NCBI GenBank assembly: GCA_964584775.1
Contig: CAZPBC010000002.1
Coordinates: forward strand, 26,335 to 90,334
DNA length: 64,000 nucleotides
DNA from: CAZPBC01 sp964584775
GTDB taxonomy: Bacteria; Chlamydiota; Chlamydiia; Chlamydiales; SLFE01
Direction of reading: 5' to 3'
Positions 31,391 through 40,172 of this stretch are shown piece after piece. The position numbers and the translations under genes are program-made. Below the pieces are notes generated by a model that was not told where the DNA came from, made no database searches, and saw only the letters and a list, made by a program, of their open reading frames with translations. Positions within the stretch are counted from its first letter, which is position 1. Each line of letters starts with the position of its first letter.

Positions 31391-31996
31391 TCACTTGGTT
31401 TTTATGACTTTCAAAGACTCGCGAATTAAATCGGCAAGATGAAGGTCACTACCAGAGCTTTCAAAGGTCTTACGAACCGCCTTTTCTGCCTGGGTTTGGC
31501 TGTATCCAAGATGTTCGAGGGCGGCGATGGCATCGTGTGCTGTCATCTGCTCAGCAACACTCTCAAAGTTCTGATTAGAAACGACTTCTGCAGGAACGGT
31601 ACACTTGCCTTTCATCTCAACAAGCAGCCTCGCCGCCGTCTTTTTCCCCACACCGGGGACCGTGGACAGGCGCTTCACATCTTCTTGGACGATCGCTTGT
31701 TGTAATGCTTGCATCGGCAGATGACCTAAAAGACTCATTGCCAACTTTGGACCGACTCCAGAAAGCTGAATCAGCTGTTCGAAGAAGGATTTCTCCTCAG
31801 GAGAGAGGAATCCATAGAGTCCCTGAAAGTCTTCACGGACCACAAAGGCGGTGTAAAGAGTGACCATATCACCTGTTTGGGGCAGCGCCGCTGAGGTCGA
31901 GACGGGAACAAAGACTTTGTACCCAATTCCTTGGTTATCAATGACTGCATAAGAAATATGGCGCTCAACAAGCGTTCCGCGGATAAAACTATACAT
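31391..31996 (-). CDS. ruvA: Holliday junction branch migration protein RuvA
   Basis: 201 residues, the usual length. RuvA tetramers hold the four-way junction and load the RuvB motor. Seen: YSFIRGTLVERHISYAVID (domain I), VREDFQGLYGFLSPEEKSFF, the helix-hairpin-helix LSGVGPKLAMSLLG and VPGVGKKTAARLLVEMKGK, and the C-terminal domain III (DAIAALEHLGYSQTQAEKAV). The start overlaps the end of ruvC by eight bases, so translation is coupled. ruvB is not in this window, as in other chlamydiae where it lies elsewhere. Confidence 0.96.
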   Translation of the reverse strand: MYSFIRGTLVERHISYAVIDNQGIGYKVFVPVSTSAALPQTGDMVTLYTAFVVREDFQGLYGFLSPEEKSFFEQLIQLSGVGPKLAMSLLGHLPMQALQQAIVQEDVKRLSTVPGVGKKTAARLLVEMKGKCTVPAEVVSNQNFESVAEQMTAHDAIAALEHLGYSQTQAEKAVRKTFESSGSDLHLADLIRESLKVIKTK

Positions 31997-32489
31997 GCAT
32001 CAACTCCTTTTCTTTATTTCTATGAACTGCAGCAATCGCGAGAGCGAGGGCATCGGCCGCATCTTCAGGGGTCGGAAGCTTCTCAAGGCGGAGAAGCGTC
32101 TGGACCATGCGCTGAACCCCCTCCTTACTCGCTCGACCCGAGCCAGCGACCGCTTTCTTGGCAGTGGTTGGGGTGATTTCAACGATTTCAGCTCCCACAG
32201 ATTTTGCAGCAATGATCACCGCGGCTCGTGCCATTCCCAATTTGAGAGCGCTTTGAGCATTTTTTTGCATGAACTGGGTTTCAACAGCGACAGTGTGAGG
32301 GGAGTGGCGTTCGAAAAGTTCCTTTAAGGCACTGTAAATCAACCAATAGCGTTCAGGAAGCTCCTCCTTTGAGGGAGGGCGGATGACACCGTAATCAACC
32401 GGGTTCAGGGATTTCCCCTTTAAGAAGAGAACTCCATAGCCTGTAATGGCTGTCCCAGGGTCGATCCCGATGAAAATTTTTTCCCCCAC
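31989..32489 (-). CDS. ruvC: crossover junction endodeoxyribonuclease RuvC
   Basis: 166 residues. Cuts Holliday junctions in recombination repair. Opening FIGIDPGTAITGYGVL carries the first catalytic aspartate; AVETQFMQKNAQSALKLG has the catalytic glutamate, and PEDAADALALAIAAVH the final acidic pair. The start is GTG with GGAG seven bases upstream; no better ATG precedes the conserved N-terminus. It overlaps ruvA by eight bases and follows the coiled-coil gene after 12 bases, so a three-gene unit is likely. Confidence 0.95.
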   Translation of the reverse strand: MGEKIFIGIDPGTAITGYGVLFLKGKSLNPVDYGVIRPPSKEELPERYWLIYSALKELFERHSPHTVAVETQFMQKNAQSALKLGMARAAVIIAAKSVGAEIVEITPTTAKKAVAGSGRASKEGVQRMVQTLLRLEKLPTPEDAADALALAIAAVHRNKEKELMHV

Positions 32490-32501
32490 CCTATAACTCC
32501 G

Positions 32502-34436
32502 TCAAAATAGGCTATCACGTGGAGGAGAATTTGGAGTGACAGGAGTAAAGAGGCCTTCATCACCCGCGACCTCTTTTTCCATTTCCACTCGCCCATCCGT
32601 TGTAGGAAGGGCTGAGAAATCCATCTCTTTGATGGGGTCGGCCTTTGTCCAGCGCGCTTCCGCAAACATTCCCTCCATCGAAGAGAAGAACTGCTGCATT
32701 TTGATGTAGCGCTCCTGAACTTCACTGAGCTCTGCCACCTGGGCTTTTAAAGACGCAAGCTCTTGATCTTTAGAACGATTCTCCTCTGCCAACTGCATCC
32801 CTTTTTCCGTCGCCACAAGGAGTTCTTGCTTGAGGTCCTGCTCACGGCGCTGGGCATCGCTCTGGTGCTTTTCCAGGAGCAGTTTCATCTCTTCAAATCT
32901 TTGCTGCTCAGCACGCATTTTTGTCTCTGCCTGAGAGAGAGCGAGGTTGTCTGCTTTCGACTTCGTTGTCAGATCGCTGATATCTTTGAGCTTCTTCGTC
33001 AGATGCTGCTGCGCTGTCTTAATTTGCGCTTCCTTATCGGTAAGGCCTGCCTGGACGCGCTCCAGATGATCTTTGAGCTGAACGACTTCACGTCTGGAAG
33101 CCTCGGCACCCTTCGTTGCCTCTTCCTGCTGGGCGCTCTTTTCTCGGAGCTTCTGATTGATGACGTCGATCTTGCTCAGGTTTGTCTTCTCAAGCTGGGT
33201 CAAGCGGCCCAGCTCACTTTCAAGCTCATGAATGCGGCGCTTTGTCTGCTCATCGAGAGACTCGTAAGAGGCCTGCTTGGAAGCGATCAGTTCGGCTTGG
33301 GTTCTCAGGGTCTCTTGGAGTTTAGTCGTCTGCTCAGAAAGGGCTCCGCGTTCAGCCTCTAAGGCATCCACCTCACGCTCTCGCTGCTGAAGCTGATGGG
33401 CCTGTGCTTCGCCCGCGCGCTTCAGATCCAGAAGTTGGTTCTCAAAACCAGCAACGTACTCTCGGGTGAGTTCGGGAAGGGGAGTGACGGCTTCCACCAT
33501 CTTTTCCCGATAAGGAGAGAGCTCTTCCAAAGCTGTTTTGAGCTTTTCGAGCTTCAACTCTCTCTTGCTAAGGCGTTTTTCTAAATTTTCGACTTCCTGC
33601 TGAAGGGTAGTCCCACGCTCCTCGCTCTCCTTTAATTCGGAAACGAGGTTCGTTTTCTCTCGATCCGATCGGATCAGCGCCTTTTCCAGCTGAACGAGAC
33701 GCTCTTTTTTTACTTTGTTCTCTTCCTGAGAGGTGCTTAAGCTCTTTTCACTTGTATCTAGCCGCTTCTCTAGCTCATTCGCCAGAGACTCGACCTCCTT
33801 GTGGTCACCGGTCAGCTGCTCAAGACGCTCCTGAAGGGAGCCTTTCTCCTCTTGAAGAGTGAGGATGAGCTGCTTTTTCTCTTCTGCCTCTTCTTCAAGG
33901 ACCTGAAGCTGAGCTTCTGTTGCAGCTGCCTTCTCTTTCCACTCGGCCACCTCTTCCTCTAAAAGGGGCTGCTCACTGAGTGCACTCTTTTGCGATTCAA
34001 TGGTCTCGCGGAACTGTTCGATCACTTGTTGCTTTTCTTCAAGCTCTTCCTCGAGAGCACTCACCGACTGCTTCCGCTGCTGCGCTTCGATCTGGAGGCA
34101 CTCGATCTCAGATTCCAACGCACCCACACGCTCTTCTTGAGCTTGAAACCCTTCACGCTTACTCTCTTGCAACATCTGCTGAAGCTCACCGATCGTCTGG
34201 CTCGACGCTTCGAAATCGATCGTCACCAGGCGCAGCTGCTTCTCACTCTTCGCAAGAGCCTCTTCTAGCCTCTCCTTGTCCTGAATCAACTGATCCGTCA
34301 AGGGGTCGGAAGGGGCAGGTTTCTTCTGCTCAACCTCTCTCAGCCGCACGCGTAAGTTGCGCACTGACTGCTTCTCCTTATCGAGAATATCGAGGATGGT
34401 ATTGAATTCTGACTCTGAATAGACGCGTCCGCTCAT
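32502..34436 (-). CDS. long coiled-coil protein of unknown function
   Basis: 644 residues, almost all predicted coiled coil. Glu, Lys, Gln and Leu dominate from about residue 10 to 580, with continuous heptads such as LEEELEEKQQVIEQFRETIE. The C-terminal 60 residues are different, with Pro and Asp (TPVTPNSPPRDSLF at the end), and may be a flexible tail. There is no signal peptide or membrane segment, so a cytoplasmic structural or scaffold protein is likely. It lies directly upstream of ruvC in the same direction. The start ATG at 34436 lacks a clear Shine-Dalgarno and sits 37 bases from palindromic element copy 2. Confidence 0.7.
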   Translation of the reverse strand: MSGRVYSESEFNTILDILDKEKQSVRNLRVRLREVEQKKPAPSDPLTDQLIQDKERLEEALAKSEKQLRLVTIDFEASSQTIGELQQMLQESKREGFQAQEERVGALESEIECLQIEAQQRKQSVSALEEELEEKQQVIEQFRETIESQKSALSEQPLLEEEVAEWKEKAAATEAQLQVLEEEAEEKKQLILTLQEEKGSLQERLEQLTGDHKEVESLANELEKRLDTSEKSLSTSQEENKVKKERLVQLEKALIRSDREKTNLVSELKESEERGTTLQQEVENLEKRLSKRELKLEKLKTALEELSPYREKMVEAVTPLPELTREYVAGFENQLLDLKRAGEAQAHQLQQREREVDALEAERGALSEQTTKLQETLRTQAELIASKQASYESLDEQTKRRIHELESELGRLTQLEKTNLSKIDVINQKLREKSAQQEEATKGAEASRREVVQLKDHLERVQAGLTDKEAQIKTAQQHLTKKLKDISDLTTKSKADNLALSQAETKMRAEQQRFEEMKLLLEKHQSDAQRREQDLKQELLVATEKGMQLAEENRSKDQELASLKAQVAELSEVQERYIKMQQFFSSMEGMFAEARWTKADPIKEMDFSALPTTDGRVEMEKEVAGDEGLFTPVTPNSPPRDSLF

Positions 34437-34473
34437 AGTAAAAAATCGTACCCCTTTTGTTGATGAATATCAA

Positions 34474-34640
34474 GCCTGGATATTTCATAAGCGCTTGCAA
34501 AAATGGGACAAAATGCTCGATAAATTCGACATAAACTCCTCGAAGGGAAGGGTCTTGCACCCTTTCCAAGAAGGAGTTTTGTTGAAGGTACCGAAAAGCA
34601 TTTTGCGACAATTTTACGAGTGCTTATAAAATATGCAGGC
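34474..34640. mobile_element. MITE-like palindromic element, copy 2
   Basis: 167 bases with the same ends as copy 1 (GCCTGGATATTTCAT at the left, ATATGCAGGC at the right, one mismatch) and the same internal order: CTTGCAAAAATGGGACAAAATG, the AAATTCGA block, GAAGGGAAGGGTCTTGCACC at the tip, and the mirror half. Sequence agreement with copy 1 is high throughout, in the same orientation, 7.5 kb away. It sits between the divergent coiled-coil gene (start at 34436) and waaF (start at 34682) and so could carry or disturb their promoters. Confidence 0.75.
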
Positions 34641-34681
34641 CAAGTTGAATCTAAGGGGCCTAACAGTGTAAACTGACAGCG

Positions 34682-35713
34682 ATGACACAAGAGAAATTGA
34701 GTCCCAAGAACTTAATCATCCGTATGCCCAACTGGATTGGGGATGCGGTCATGGCAACACCGCTGCTCAAAGATCTGAAGAGCGCCTTTCCTAACGTCAA
34801 GATCACTGCCATGTGCCAAGGCATCATTGGAGATCTCTTGGTCAAAGACCCCCACATCGATGAGATCTTCCAGTTCAGCCGCCCTTCTGGCTGGATCCAC
34901 CGCGTCCACAACCGCCATATTCTCAACCCCATCCACCACGGAGAGTTCGATACTGGCCTCCTCACCACCAACTCCTTCTCTTCCGCCTGGTGGTTCTTCC
35001 GTGGGGGAGTGAAGCGCCGCATCGGCTTCCGCTCAGGCATCCGCGCACCCCTCCTAACAGACCCTCTCCCTTTTCCTGAAGACCGCTCCACCAGCCACCA
35101 AGTGGGCGTCTACAAAAAGTTGCTTCAGCCCTTTGGAATTGAGCCTTCCAAAACACTTCCCTACCTGACTCTGACCGACGACGAACTCGCTGCCGCAAAA
35201 GAAGAGCTCCAACGCCTTGGAACAGAAGGGCAAACGATCGTCGGTGTCAACCCCGGCGCTGCGTACGGTTCTGCCAAGTGCTGGCCTCCCGAACGCTTCC
35301 GTGACCTAGCTAAAAAATTTCTCGAAGAGAAAAATTACAGCCTCCTCTTTTTCGGTGACCAAAAGACGGCGCCGCTTGTCGAAGAGGTGACCGCGGGACT
35401 CGGCAACCGCGCCATCAACCTTGCAGGCCGCACGACTCTCCGCGAACTGATGGCACTGATCGCCTCCTGTGACCTCTTCCTCACGAACGACAGTGGTCCG
35501 ATGCACATCGCGTCTGCTCTTCAACGTCCCCTCGTCGCGCTCTTTGGATCGACTTCAGAAGTGAAAACGGGCCCCTACTACGGCGAGACGGTCATCCATA
35601 AACACCCGAGCTGCTCTCCTTGCTTTAAGCGGACCTGTCCCATCGACTTTCGCTGTATGAAACAAATTTCTGTCGACGAGGTCTACCGTGAACTGGTTAG
35701 CCTACTGCCTTAG
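34682..35713 (+). CDS. waaF: lipopolysaccharide heptosyltransferase (WaaF/GT9 family)
   Basis: 343 residues, GT9 family. It transfers ADP-heptose to the growing LPS inner core on the cytoplasmic face of the inner membrane. Seen: IIRMPNWIGDAVMATPLLKDL near the N-terminus, GVNPGAAYGSAKCWPPERF near 182 for nucleotide-sugar binding, NLAGRTTLRELMALIASCDLFLTNDSGPMHIASAL near 245-278, and SPCFKRTCP near the end. The WaaF subtype is judged from the RMPNWIGD and GxAYGxAKxWP motifs. Its presence argues for a core with heptose, unlike Chlamydiaceae. No Shine-Dalgarno is seen at the ATG. The last 26 bases overlap the next gene. Confidence 0.9.
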   Translation: MTQEKLSPKNLIIRMPNWIGDAVMATPLLKDLKSAFPNVKITAMCQGIIGDLLVKDPHIDEIFQFSRPSGWIHRVHNRHILNPIHHGEFDTGLLTTNSFSSAWWFFRGGVKRRIGFRSGIRAPLLTDPLPFPEDRSTSHQVGVYKKLLQPFGIEPSKTLPYLTLTDDELAAAKEELQRLGTEGQTIVGVNPGAAYGSAKCWPPERFRDLAKKFLEEKNYSLLFFGDQKTAPLVEEVTAGLGNRAINLAGRTTLRELMALIASCDLFLTNDSGPMHIASALQRPLVALFGSTSEVKTGPYYGETVIHKHPSCSPCFKRTCPIDFRCMKQISVDEVYRELVSLLP

Positions 35714-36410
35714 GCCAACTCCTTGCGAGCCCGCTCCTACCCAACCCAAACCTGCACAGCAAAAAAAACCTGCAAAAATCCCCCTTGAGAAAAAGGTGGC
35801 GCGTGCCTTCCGGCAGGTTCAAGAGCTCTCGTTTAAAGAAAACCCCTCCCTCCACGAGCAGGCGAACTGCATCCGAGCAGAGCGCTTTTTAAAAACAGAA
35901 GAGGCTCGCAGTATCAAAAAACTCAACGTCTCCCTCACGACACTCCAACCCCTGACCGAAAAAGCCATAAAAATCCTTGTCAGCTTCGAAAAGTTGGAAG
36001 AGCTAACCCTCGCAAACATGGACGGACTTCCTTTAGAGCGCCTCCCCATCCACCTCCGGGTGCTCAGCCTCACCTTCTGTAACCTCAACGATCATCAAAG
36101 CCAGCACTTCTTCCGCTTTCACCAGCTCACCCATCTCACCCTCACCAGCAACCACGTTGGAGATGAAACGGCTCGGGCCGTCGCCTGCCTCCGCACCCTC
36201 GAAGTCTGCGACCTAGAGAACAATGAAATCACTCTCGATGGAGCGAGAGAGCTCATCACCCTACCCCGCCTTAGAGAACTCAAACTCGGCTGCAATCCCT
36301 TTGAAGATTCCGATACCACAGAAGAGCTCATCCGCCAGGGACTCCAACGAAACATCCACCTGCGCCTCCCACTCGCTTGGCTCGATGGAAAGCGGATCAC
36401 CCGCTTTTAG
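35688..36410 (+). CDS. leucine-rich-repeat protein
   Basis: 240 residues. A Pro/Lys-rich N-terminus (about 1-35) is followed by a helical part and then about five leucine-rich repeats between residues 75 and 225, for instance LEELTLANMDGLP, LRVLSLTFCNLND, LTHLTLTSNHVGDETA, LEVCDLENNEITLDGA and LRELKLGCNPFEDSDT. The repeat form LxxLxLxxNxhxDxxA is the ribonuclease-inhibitor type common in effectors of intracellular bacteria. There is no signal peptide or membrane segment. The start overlaps waaF by 26 bases, which is long, so a later start is possible. It heads a plus-strand group of three unknown genes. Confidence 0.65.
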   Translation: MNWLAYCLRPTPCEPAPTQPKPAQQKKPAKIPLEKKVARAFRQVQELSFKENPSLHEQANCIRAERFLKTEEARSIKKLNVSLTTLQPLTEKAIKILVSFEKLEELTLANMDGLPLERLPIHLRVLSLTFCNLNDHQSQHFFRFHQLTHLTLTSNHVGDETARAVACLRTLEVCDLENNEITLDGARELITLPRLRELKLGCNPFEDSDTTEELIRQGLQRNIHLRLPLAWLDGKRITRF

Positions 36411-36476
36411 AGAAGCCTCAGGATTAAGAGAAAGATAGTTTATTATTTTTTCGCCAGTTATAAATAATGAGCTCAT

Positions 36477-37334
36477 ATGAAAATTCAAACAGTGAAATTT
36501 CCCATCGGCGTTTCGGTTCAGGTCAGCCCTGGAAATGTGACCATTGCTACAGAGGACGCCCTTCCAGTATGCAAACCTGAATCTGGTCCCTCTATCCATT
36601 GGTCTCGAGTTGAAAAGGATGATTTTTTTCAGGAAAGCCCCGTAAAGGCAGCTTTGAAAGAGAGGGTCTGCCTCTTCGCCATCGAGGATGGAAAACTCCA
36701 CCAGATCACCATAGGAGGGATCCCTCTACCCTCCCTTATTTTGGCACACCGCAGCCTCTATCGCCTTCACCACACGACAACAAACTTCAAGATCCACGCC
36801 GACCTCTTACGGTTTCACCTTCTTCGTACCCATTTGGATAGGAGGAAGAGACTTGTTATCGATGAGAGAGTGAAAAGCGTGGGCTTTTTCACGCAGTTTC
36901 CAGTCGGAGTGACCATCGAGTACAAGCCGGGAAAAACCTACATTGTCTCTCCGAGTCTCCCCCAATTCTACGAAAGAGAAGGTGTGCTCTGCCCCACAAA
37001 ACCGACAGAGAGGGACAATGGACTTCAGCTCCCTGAAAAGGTCGAGGGGGGATGGAGGTTCAAAGTGATCGATGCAGACGCCTGTGCCGTTCGTATCGCG
37101 AACATCGGCCTTATCGAGCTCCTTAATGATACCCGCATCGCCTCAGAGGTCGCTTTACTTGACGAGCGGACCTTTATGGTCTCACAAGATTTTTTAATCG
37201 CAAACCGTGTGAGAGTCAAAAACCTCGCCCTTTCAAAAAAAGATTCGACCCGCTGGATCCTCATCTCTTCTCTATTAGCTGGTATCGCTGGAGGAATTAT
37301 TGGAAGTTTTTTATTTAATAAAACTATTAGATAA
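36477..37334 (+). CDS. tail-anchored protein with an internal duplication
   Basis: 285 residues. Two related halves are visible: VKFPIGVSVQVSPGNVTI...PV (about 6-32) recurs as TQFPVGVTIEYKPGKTYI...PQ (about 138-165). In both, a compact segment with a GGI-P-LPS or NIGLIELL turn follows. The protein ends in one hydrophobic helix, WILISSLLAGIAGGIIGSFL, followed by four to six residues, the layout of a tail-anchored membrane protein with the bulk in the cytoplasm of whichever cell holds it. No family is recognised. It lies between two candidate effector genes on the same strand, and an AT-rich stretch precedes it. Confidence 0.6.
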   Translation: MKIQTVKFPIGVSVQVSPGNVTIATEDALPVCKPESGPSIHWSRVEKDDFFQESPVKAALKERVCLFAIEDGKLHQITIGGIPLPSLILAHRSLYRLHHTTTNFKIHADLLRFHLLRTHLDRRKRLVIDERVKSVGFFTQFPVGVTIEYKPGKTYIVSPSLPQFYEREGVLCPTKPTERDNGLQLPEKVEGGWRFKVIDADACAVRIANIGLIELLNDTRIASEVALLDERTFMVSQDFLIANRVRVKNLALSKKDSTRWILISSLLAGIAGGIIGSFLFNKTIR

Positions 37335-37385
37335 AATTGATTTTTTATTCATAATAAACTAAAATTACTTAAAAAAGGATATATT

Positions 37386-38888
37386 ATGAATAGAATTACA
37401 TCAAAAGGTTCGCCAGAATTCAATAGTAGAGCTGCAAAATTCCAAGGGAAAGGCTCCTCCTCTCAGCTCTCAAGAGAAAAGTTGACTCACGTCGCGAGTA
37501 CAACTCTCCGCCTCAAACACTCTAATAAACCTGCAGAAGAGCCCGTCTCTTTCAGGGTAAGCACCCTACCAAAAGACTTCAAAGCGCTCTTTTCCTCAGC
37601 TGGAACTGCACTTTCTCAAAATATTCAACCCAATGAGGAAGAACAAGTAAAGGAAACAGCTCCCGCTCAAAAATCCCGTGAAGAGCAGGTCAAAGACTTT
37701 GTACAAAAACTCCTCCAAGAGATGGATAGTCCCAACTCCAAACTTCCCGGACAGTTTTTCGATGCGTTCCCTCTTCTGAAAAAATCCGACCAAAAACGGA
37801 TCAGAGAAGAAATCAAACGCCTTCACAAAGCAAAACCTCCCCAAATTCCAGAGGGTAAGTACAACCTCCTTAAAGAGAAGCTCCATCCCAACTACAGCAC
37901 CTCTTTTTCAGGATCAACCAGCACCGGCTCTCCCACCCGTAGCCCTAGTGCAGGTGCTGTCGAGGTTCGAAATCGAAGAAACAGCGGAGTAGGCTCTCTC
38001 CGCGGAACAGAACGCACCATTCAACCGACTGTTGCATTCAGCGCAATCACTCTCACCCAGTTTATGGAAACCGCCGAAGCAAAATTCAATCCAAAAGATA
38101 AAAAGTTCATCTCTGCGATGGCTCTTTATCTCGCCGGTAAAGAAGTGGAAGCAGTGACCTTTCTCAGGACACCTCAACTGGTCTTCCCGATGGAAAGCAC
38201 CAAAGCTGGACAGCGGATCATAAAAAACTCCAACCGCCTTGCAGACTTTGTCACCCTATCGATCGTCTCTGCAAAAGACATTGAACATGCAAGCCAGTAT
38301 ATCAACTTCTGGATCCAAGTGATGCAGCGCCTTGACACGTTGACCATTAAAGGCTTTAAAACAGACCGCGTCGGCTTCCATCAGTCTTGGATGGACTTGA
38401 ACGGAGCCCTGGCCTCGGGCCCAGTTTCTCGGATCAAGCCTGCGTGGGAACTGCTCCCAGAAAATCAAAAAGTATATTTTGACGCAGTTCAAGCTCACTT
38501 TATAAAACAGGGCACGATAATCAACTTCCAACAAAAACTCATTGAACGTTCCCTTTCTCCCTATCTTGGAAGACTCAATGCGAACCTCGTCTTTATCATG
38601 GATGGAAATGAAGCTCTGGAAGACCAAGTTGAGCTGATTGCACACTCTATCATTGGGCCTGCAAAAGCCGTAGGGCGCCTCTCCCGTGCTAGTGGAAAGA
38701 TTCCCTCAATGCAAGGACGTCTCTCCATGCCCAACTTCTCTCCAGAGAAAAAGAAGGAAGCTAAGAAAGAAGAGGGAAGTTCTAGCTCAGAAGACAAAGA
38801 GACAGGACCCACAGCGGATGAGAAAAAGAGAGACTTCTTCTTCGCCCTTTCCGTCCTCCTTCACGAAGGTGCTTACCAAGTCGGCTAG
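37386..38888 (+). CDS. RasGEF (CDC25-homology) domain protein, candidate effector
   Basis: 500 residues. The N-terminal 210 are charged, Ser/Pro-rich and probably flexible. About 215-440 read as a RasGEF catalytic domain: LTQFMETAEAKF at its start, NSNRLADFVTLSI near 281 (the family's N-x-x-S-x-WV position), AKDIEHASQYINFWIQVMQRL near 296-316, LNGALASGPVSRIKPAWELL near 338-357 (compare R-L-K-x-TW-x-L), and SPYLGRLNANLVFIMDGN near 391-408 (compare PFLG-x-YL-x-DL-x-FI-x-x-GN). RasGEF proteins swap GDP for GTP on Ras-like GTPases, which bacteria lack as signalling partners. A translocated effector is therefore the natural inference; Legionella has such proteins. The C-terminal 60 residues are Lys/Glu/Ser-rich. 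AAAGGA lies seven bases before the ATG. A CGACTT-TAA-AAGTCG hairpin (38890-38904) spans its end and that of the convergent gene. Confidence 0.75.
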   Translation: MNRITSKGSPEFNSRAAKFQGKGSSSQLSREKLTHVASTTLRLKHSNKPAEEPVSFRVSTLPKDFKALFSSAGTALSQNIQPNEEEQVKETAPAQKSREEQVKDFVQKLLQEMDSPNSKLPGQFFDAFPLLKKSDQKRIREEIKRLHKAKPPQIPEGKYNLLKEKLHPNYSTSFSGSTSTGSPTRSPSAGAVEVRNRRNSGVGSLRGTERTIQPTVAFSAITLTQFMETAEAKFNPKDKKFISAMALYLAGKEVEAVTFLRTPQLVFPMESTKAGQRIIKNSNRLADFVTLSIVSAKDIEHASQYINFWIQVMQRLDTLTIKGFKTDRVGFHQSWMDLNGALASGPVSRIKPAWELLPENQKVYFDAVQAHFIKQGTIINFQQKLIERSLSPYLGRLNANLVFIMDGNEALEDQVELIAHSIIGPAKAVGRLSRASGKIPSMQGRLSMPNFSPEKKKEAKKEEGSSSSEDKETGPTADEKKRDFFFALSVLLHEGAYQVG

Positions 38889-38894
38889 TCGACT

Positions 38895-40172
38895 TTAAAA
38901 GTCGTATTGGTATAGAGATGGACTTTGTCTAGCAGCTCTCATTAGGACCGGTCTGACCTCTTCCGCAGGCATACGCAGACGTGTGGCAAACAACACACGA
39001 AGGCTAAGACTTTCGCGTATACATCGAGCCAGAGCCTCCAGACTTTGTTTTGTGAACGGATTACCTGATAGATCCAAAGTCTGAATGGAACGGCCATGTA
39101 GAACGGCCTCCAAAATCGCTTTCATCCCTTTCACTCCGATTCCATTGTTTTGTAGTGAGAGTGCTCGGACTGTCCTGTTGAACTTCAGCGCCTCCGCAAG
39201 AGCCTTCGCCTCCTCGTTTCCAAGCAAACAAGAAGACAAATCCAAGGCTCTCAGAGTCTCATTGACGCGCAACGCCATCCCTAATGACTTCGCCCCATTT
39301 GGACCGGCTTTTTGACCAGACAAACTTAAGGACTTAAGAGCCCTATTAGAAAAAAGAGCCTGCGCAAAGGCTACCACACCCTCGGTTCCTATGACCCTTC
39401 CTCCGGTGGAGGTAAGCGTGAGCCTTTCGAGGGAGTCACTAGCAACTAATGCACCAGCAAGTGCTCTCGCTCCCCCTATTTTGGACATCGACTGAGAGAG
39501 GTTGATCGCTCGAATCACAGGATTTGTTTGAGCGGCTTCACCGATTTGAGTGACGCCCCCATCTCCGATGCAATTGTGATGAAGATCGATTTTTCGAAGG
39601 CCTCTGTTAACTCTAAGAAGCTTTGCAACAGCCACCGCTCCTTGGTCTTTCAGTTGACAATCTCTCAAATTCAAAACTCTTAGCGCGGTGTTGTGTTGAA
39701 GCCCTTCTACCAGGTTTTCTGCACCTTTTGCATATATCAGATTCGAACTCAGACTTAAAAACTGAAGAGTTCTATTTTCCTTTAACGCTTCACCAAGAGA
39801 CTTCATTGAACCACTCGTTAAGCCTGTATCAGATAGGTCTAAGCTCAGAAAATGAAAGTTTCTTTCGACCAAAGAAATGATTGTACGCATGTCAGATCCT
39901 ATAGGGTTGCGTGAAACCTTTAGGCACCTCAAGCTAGGAGAGTCTCCGATAGCTTCCATCATAGGAATCCAGGCAGGGTCCCAGGATGGGCGCGGGTTGT
40001 CTCCTAGAACCACTCGATCAAGAGCGAGTTGTGTGATAGCACCAGCGCGAAGAGCGCGGAATACCGCCTCACAGGTCGAATCGGGCAGCCTTGCATATGA
40101 AACTGAGAGCGTTGGTCCTACAATCTGATCTGGATGTAAGATGGGACGATTTAAAACTCTTGGCATTGTCAT
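38895..40172 (-). CDS. ribonuclease-inhibitor-type leucine-rich-repeat protein
   Basis: 425 residues. About a dozen LRRs of 28-29 residues cover residues 60-395, each like LRxLxLxxCxLxxxGAxALAxALxxN: for example LQFLSLSSNLIYAKGAENL, LRVLNLRDCQLKDQGAVAV, LRALDLSSCLLGNEEAKAL and VRALSLQNNGIGVKGMKAI. This is the NLR/ribonuclease-inhibitor form, typical of eukaryotes and of effectors of intracellular bacteria; it makes a horseshoe for protein binding. There is no signal peptide, membrane helix or attached enzyme domain. AAAGGAAAG precedes the ATG. It is convergent with the RasGEF gene, with six bases between the two stops. Confidence 0.85.
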   Translation of the reverse strand: MTMPRVLNRPILHPDQIVGPTLSVSYARLPDSTCEAVFRALRAGAITQLALDRVVLGDNPRPSWDPAWIPMMEAIGDSPSLRCLKVSRNPIGSDMRTIISLVERNFHFLSLDLSDTGLTSGSMKSLGEALKENRTLQFLSLSSNLIYAKGAENLVEGLQHNTALRVLNLRDCQLKDQGAVAVAKLLRVNRGLRKIDLHHNCIGDGGVTQIGEAAQTNPVIRAINLSQSMSKIGGARALAGALVASDSLERLTLTSTGGRVIGTEGVVAFAQALFSNRALKSLSLSGQKAGPNGAKSLGMALRVNETLRALDLSSCLLGNEEAKALAEALKFNRTVRALSLQNNGIGVKGMKAILEAVLHGRSIQTLDLSGNPFTKQSLEALARCIRESLSLRVLFATRLRMPAEEVRPVLMRAARQSPSLYQYDF

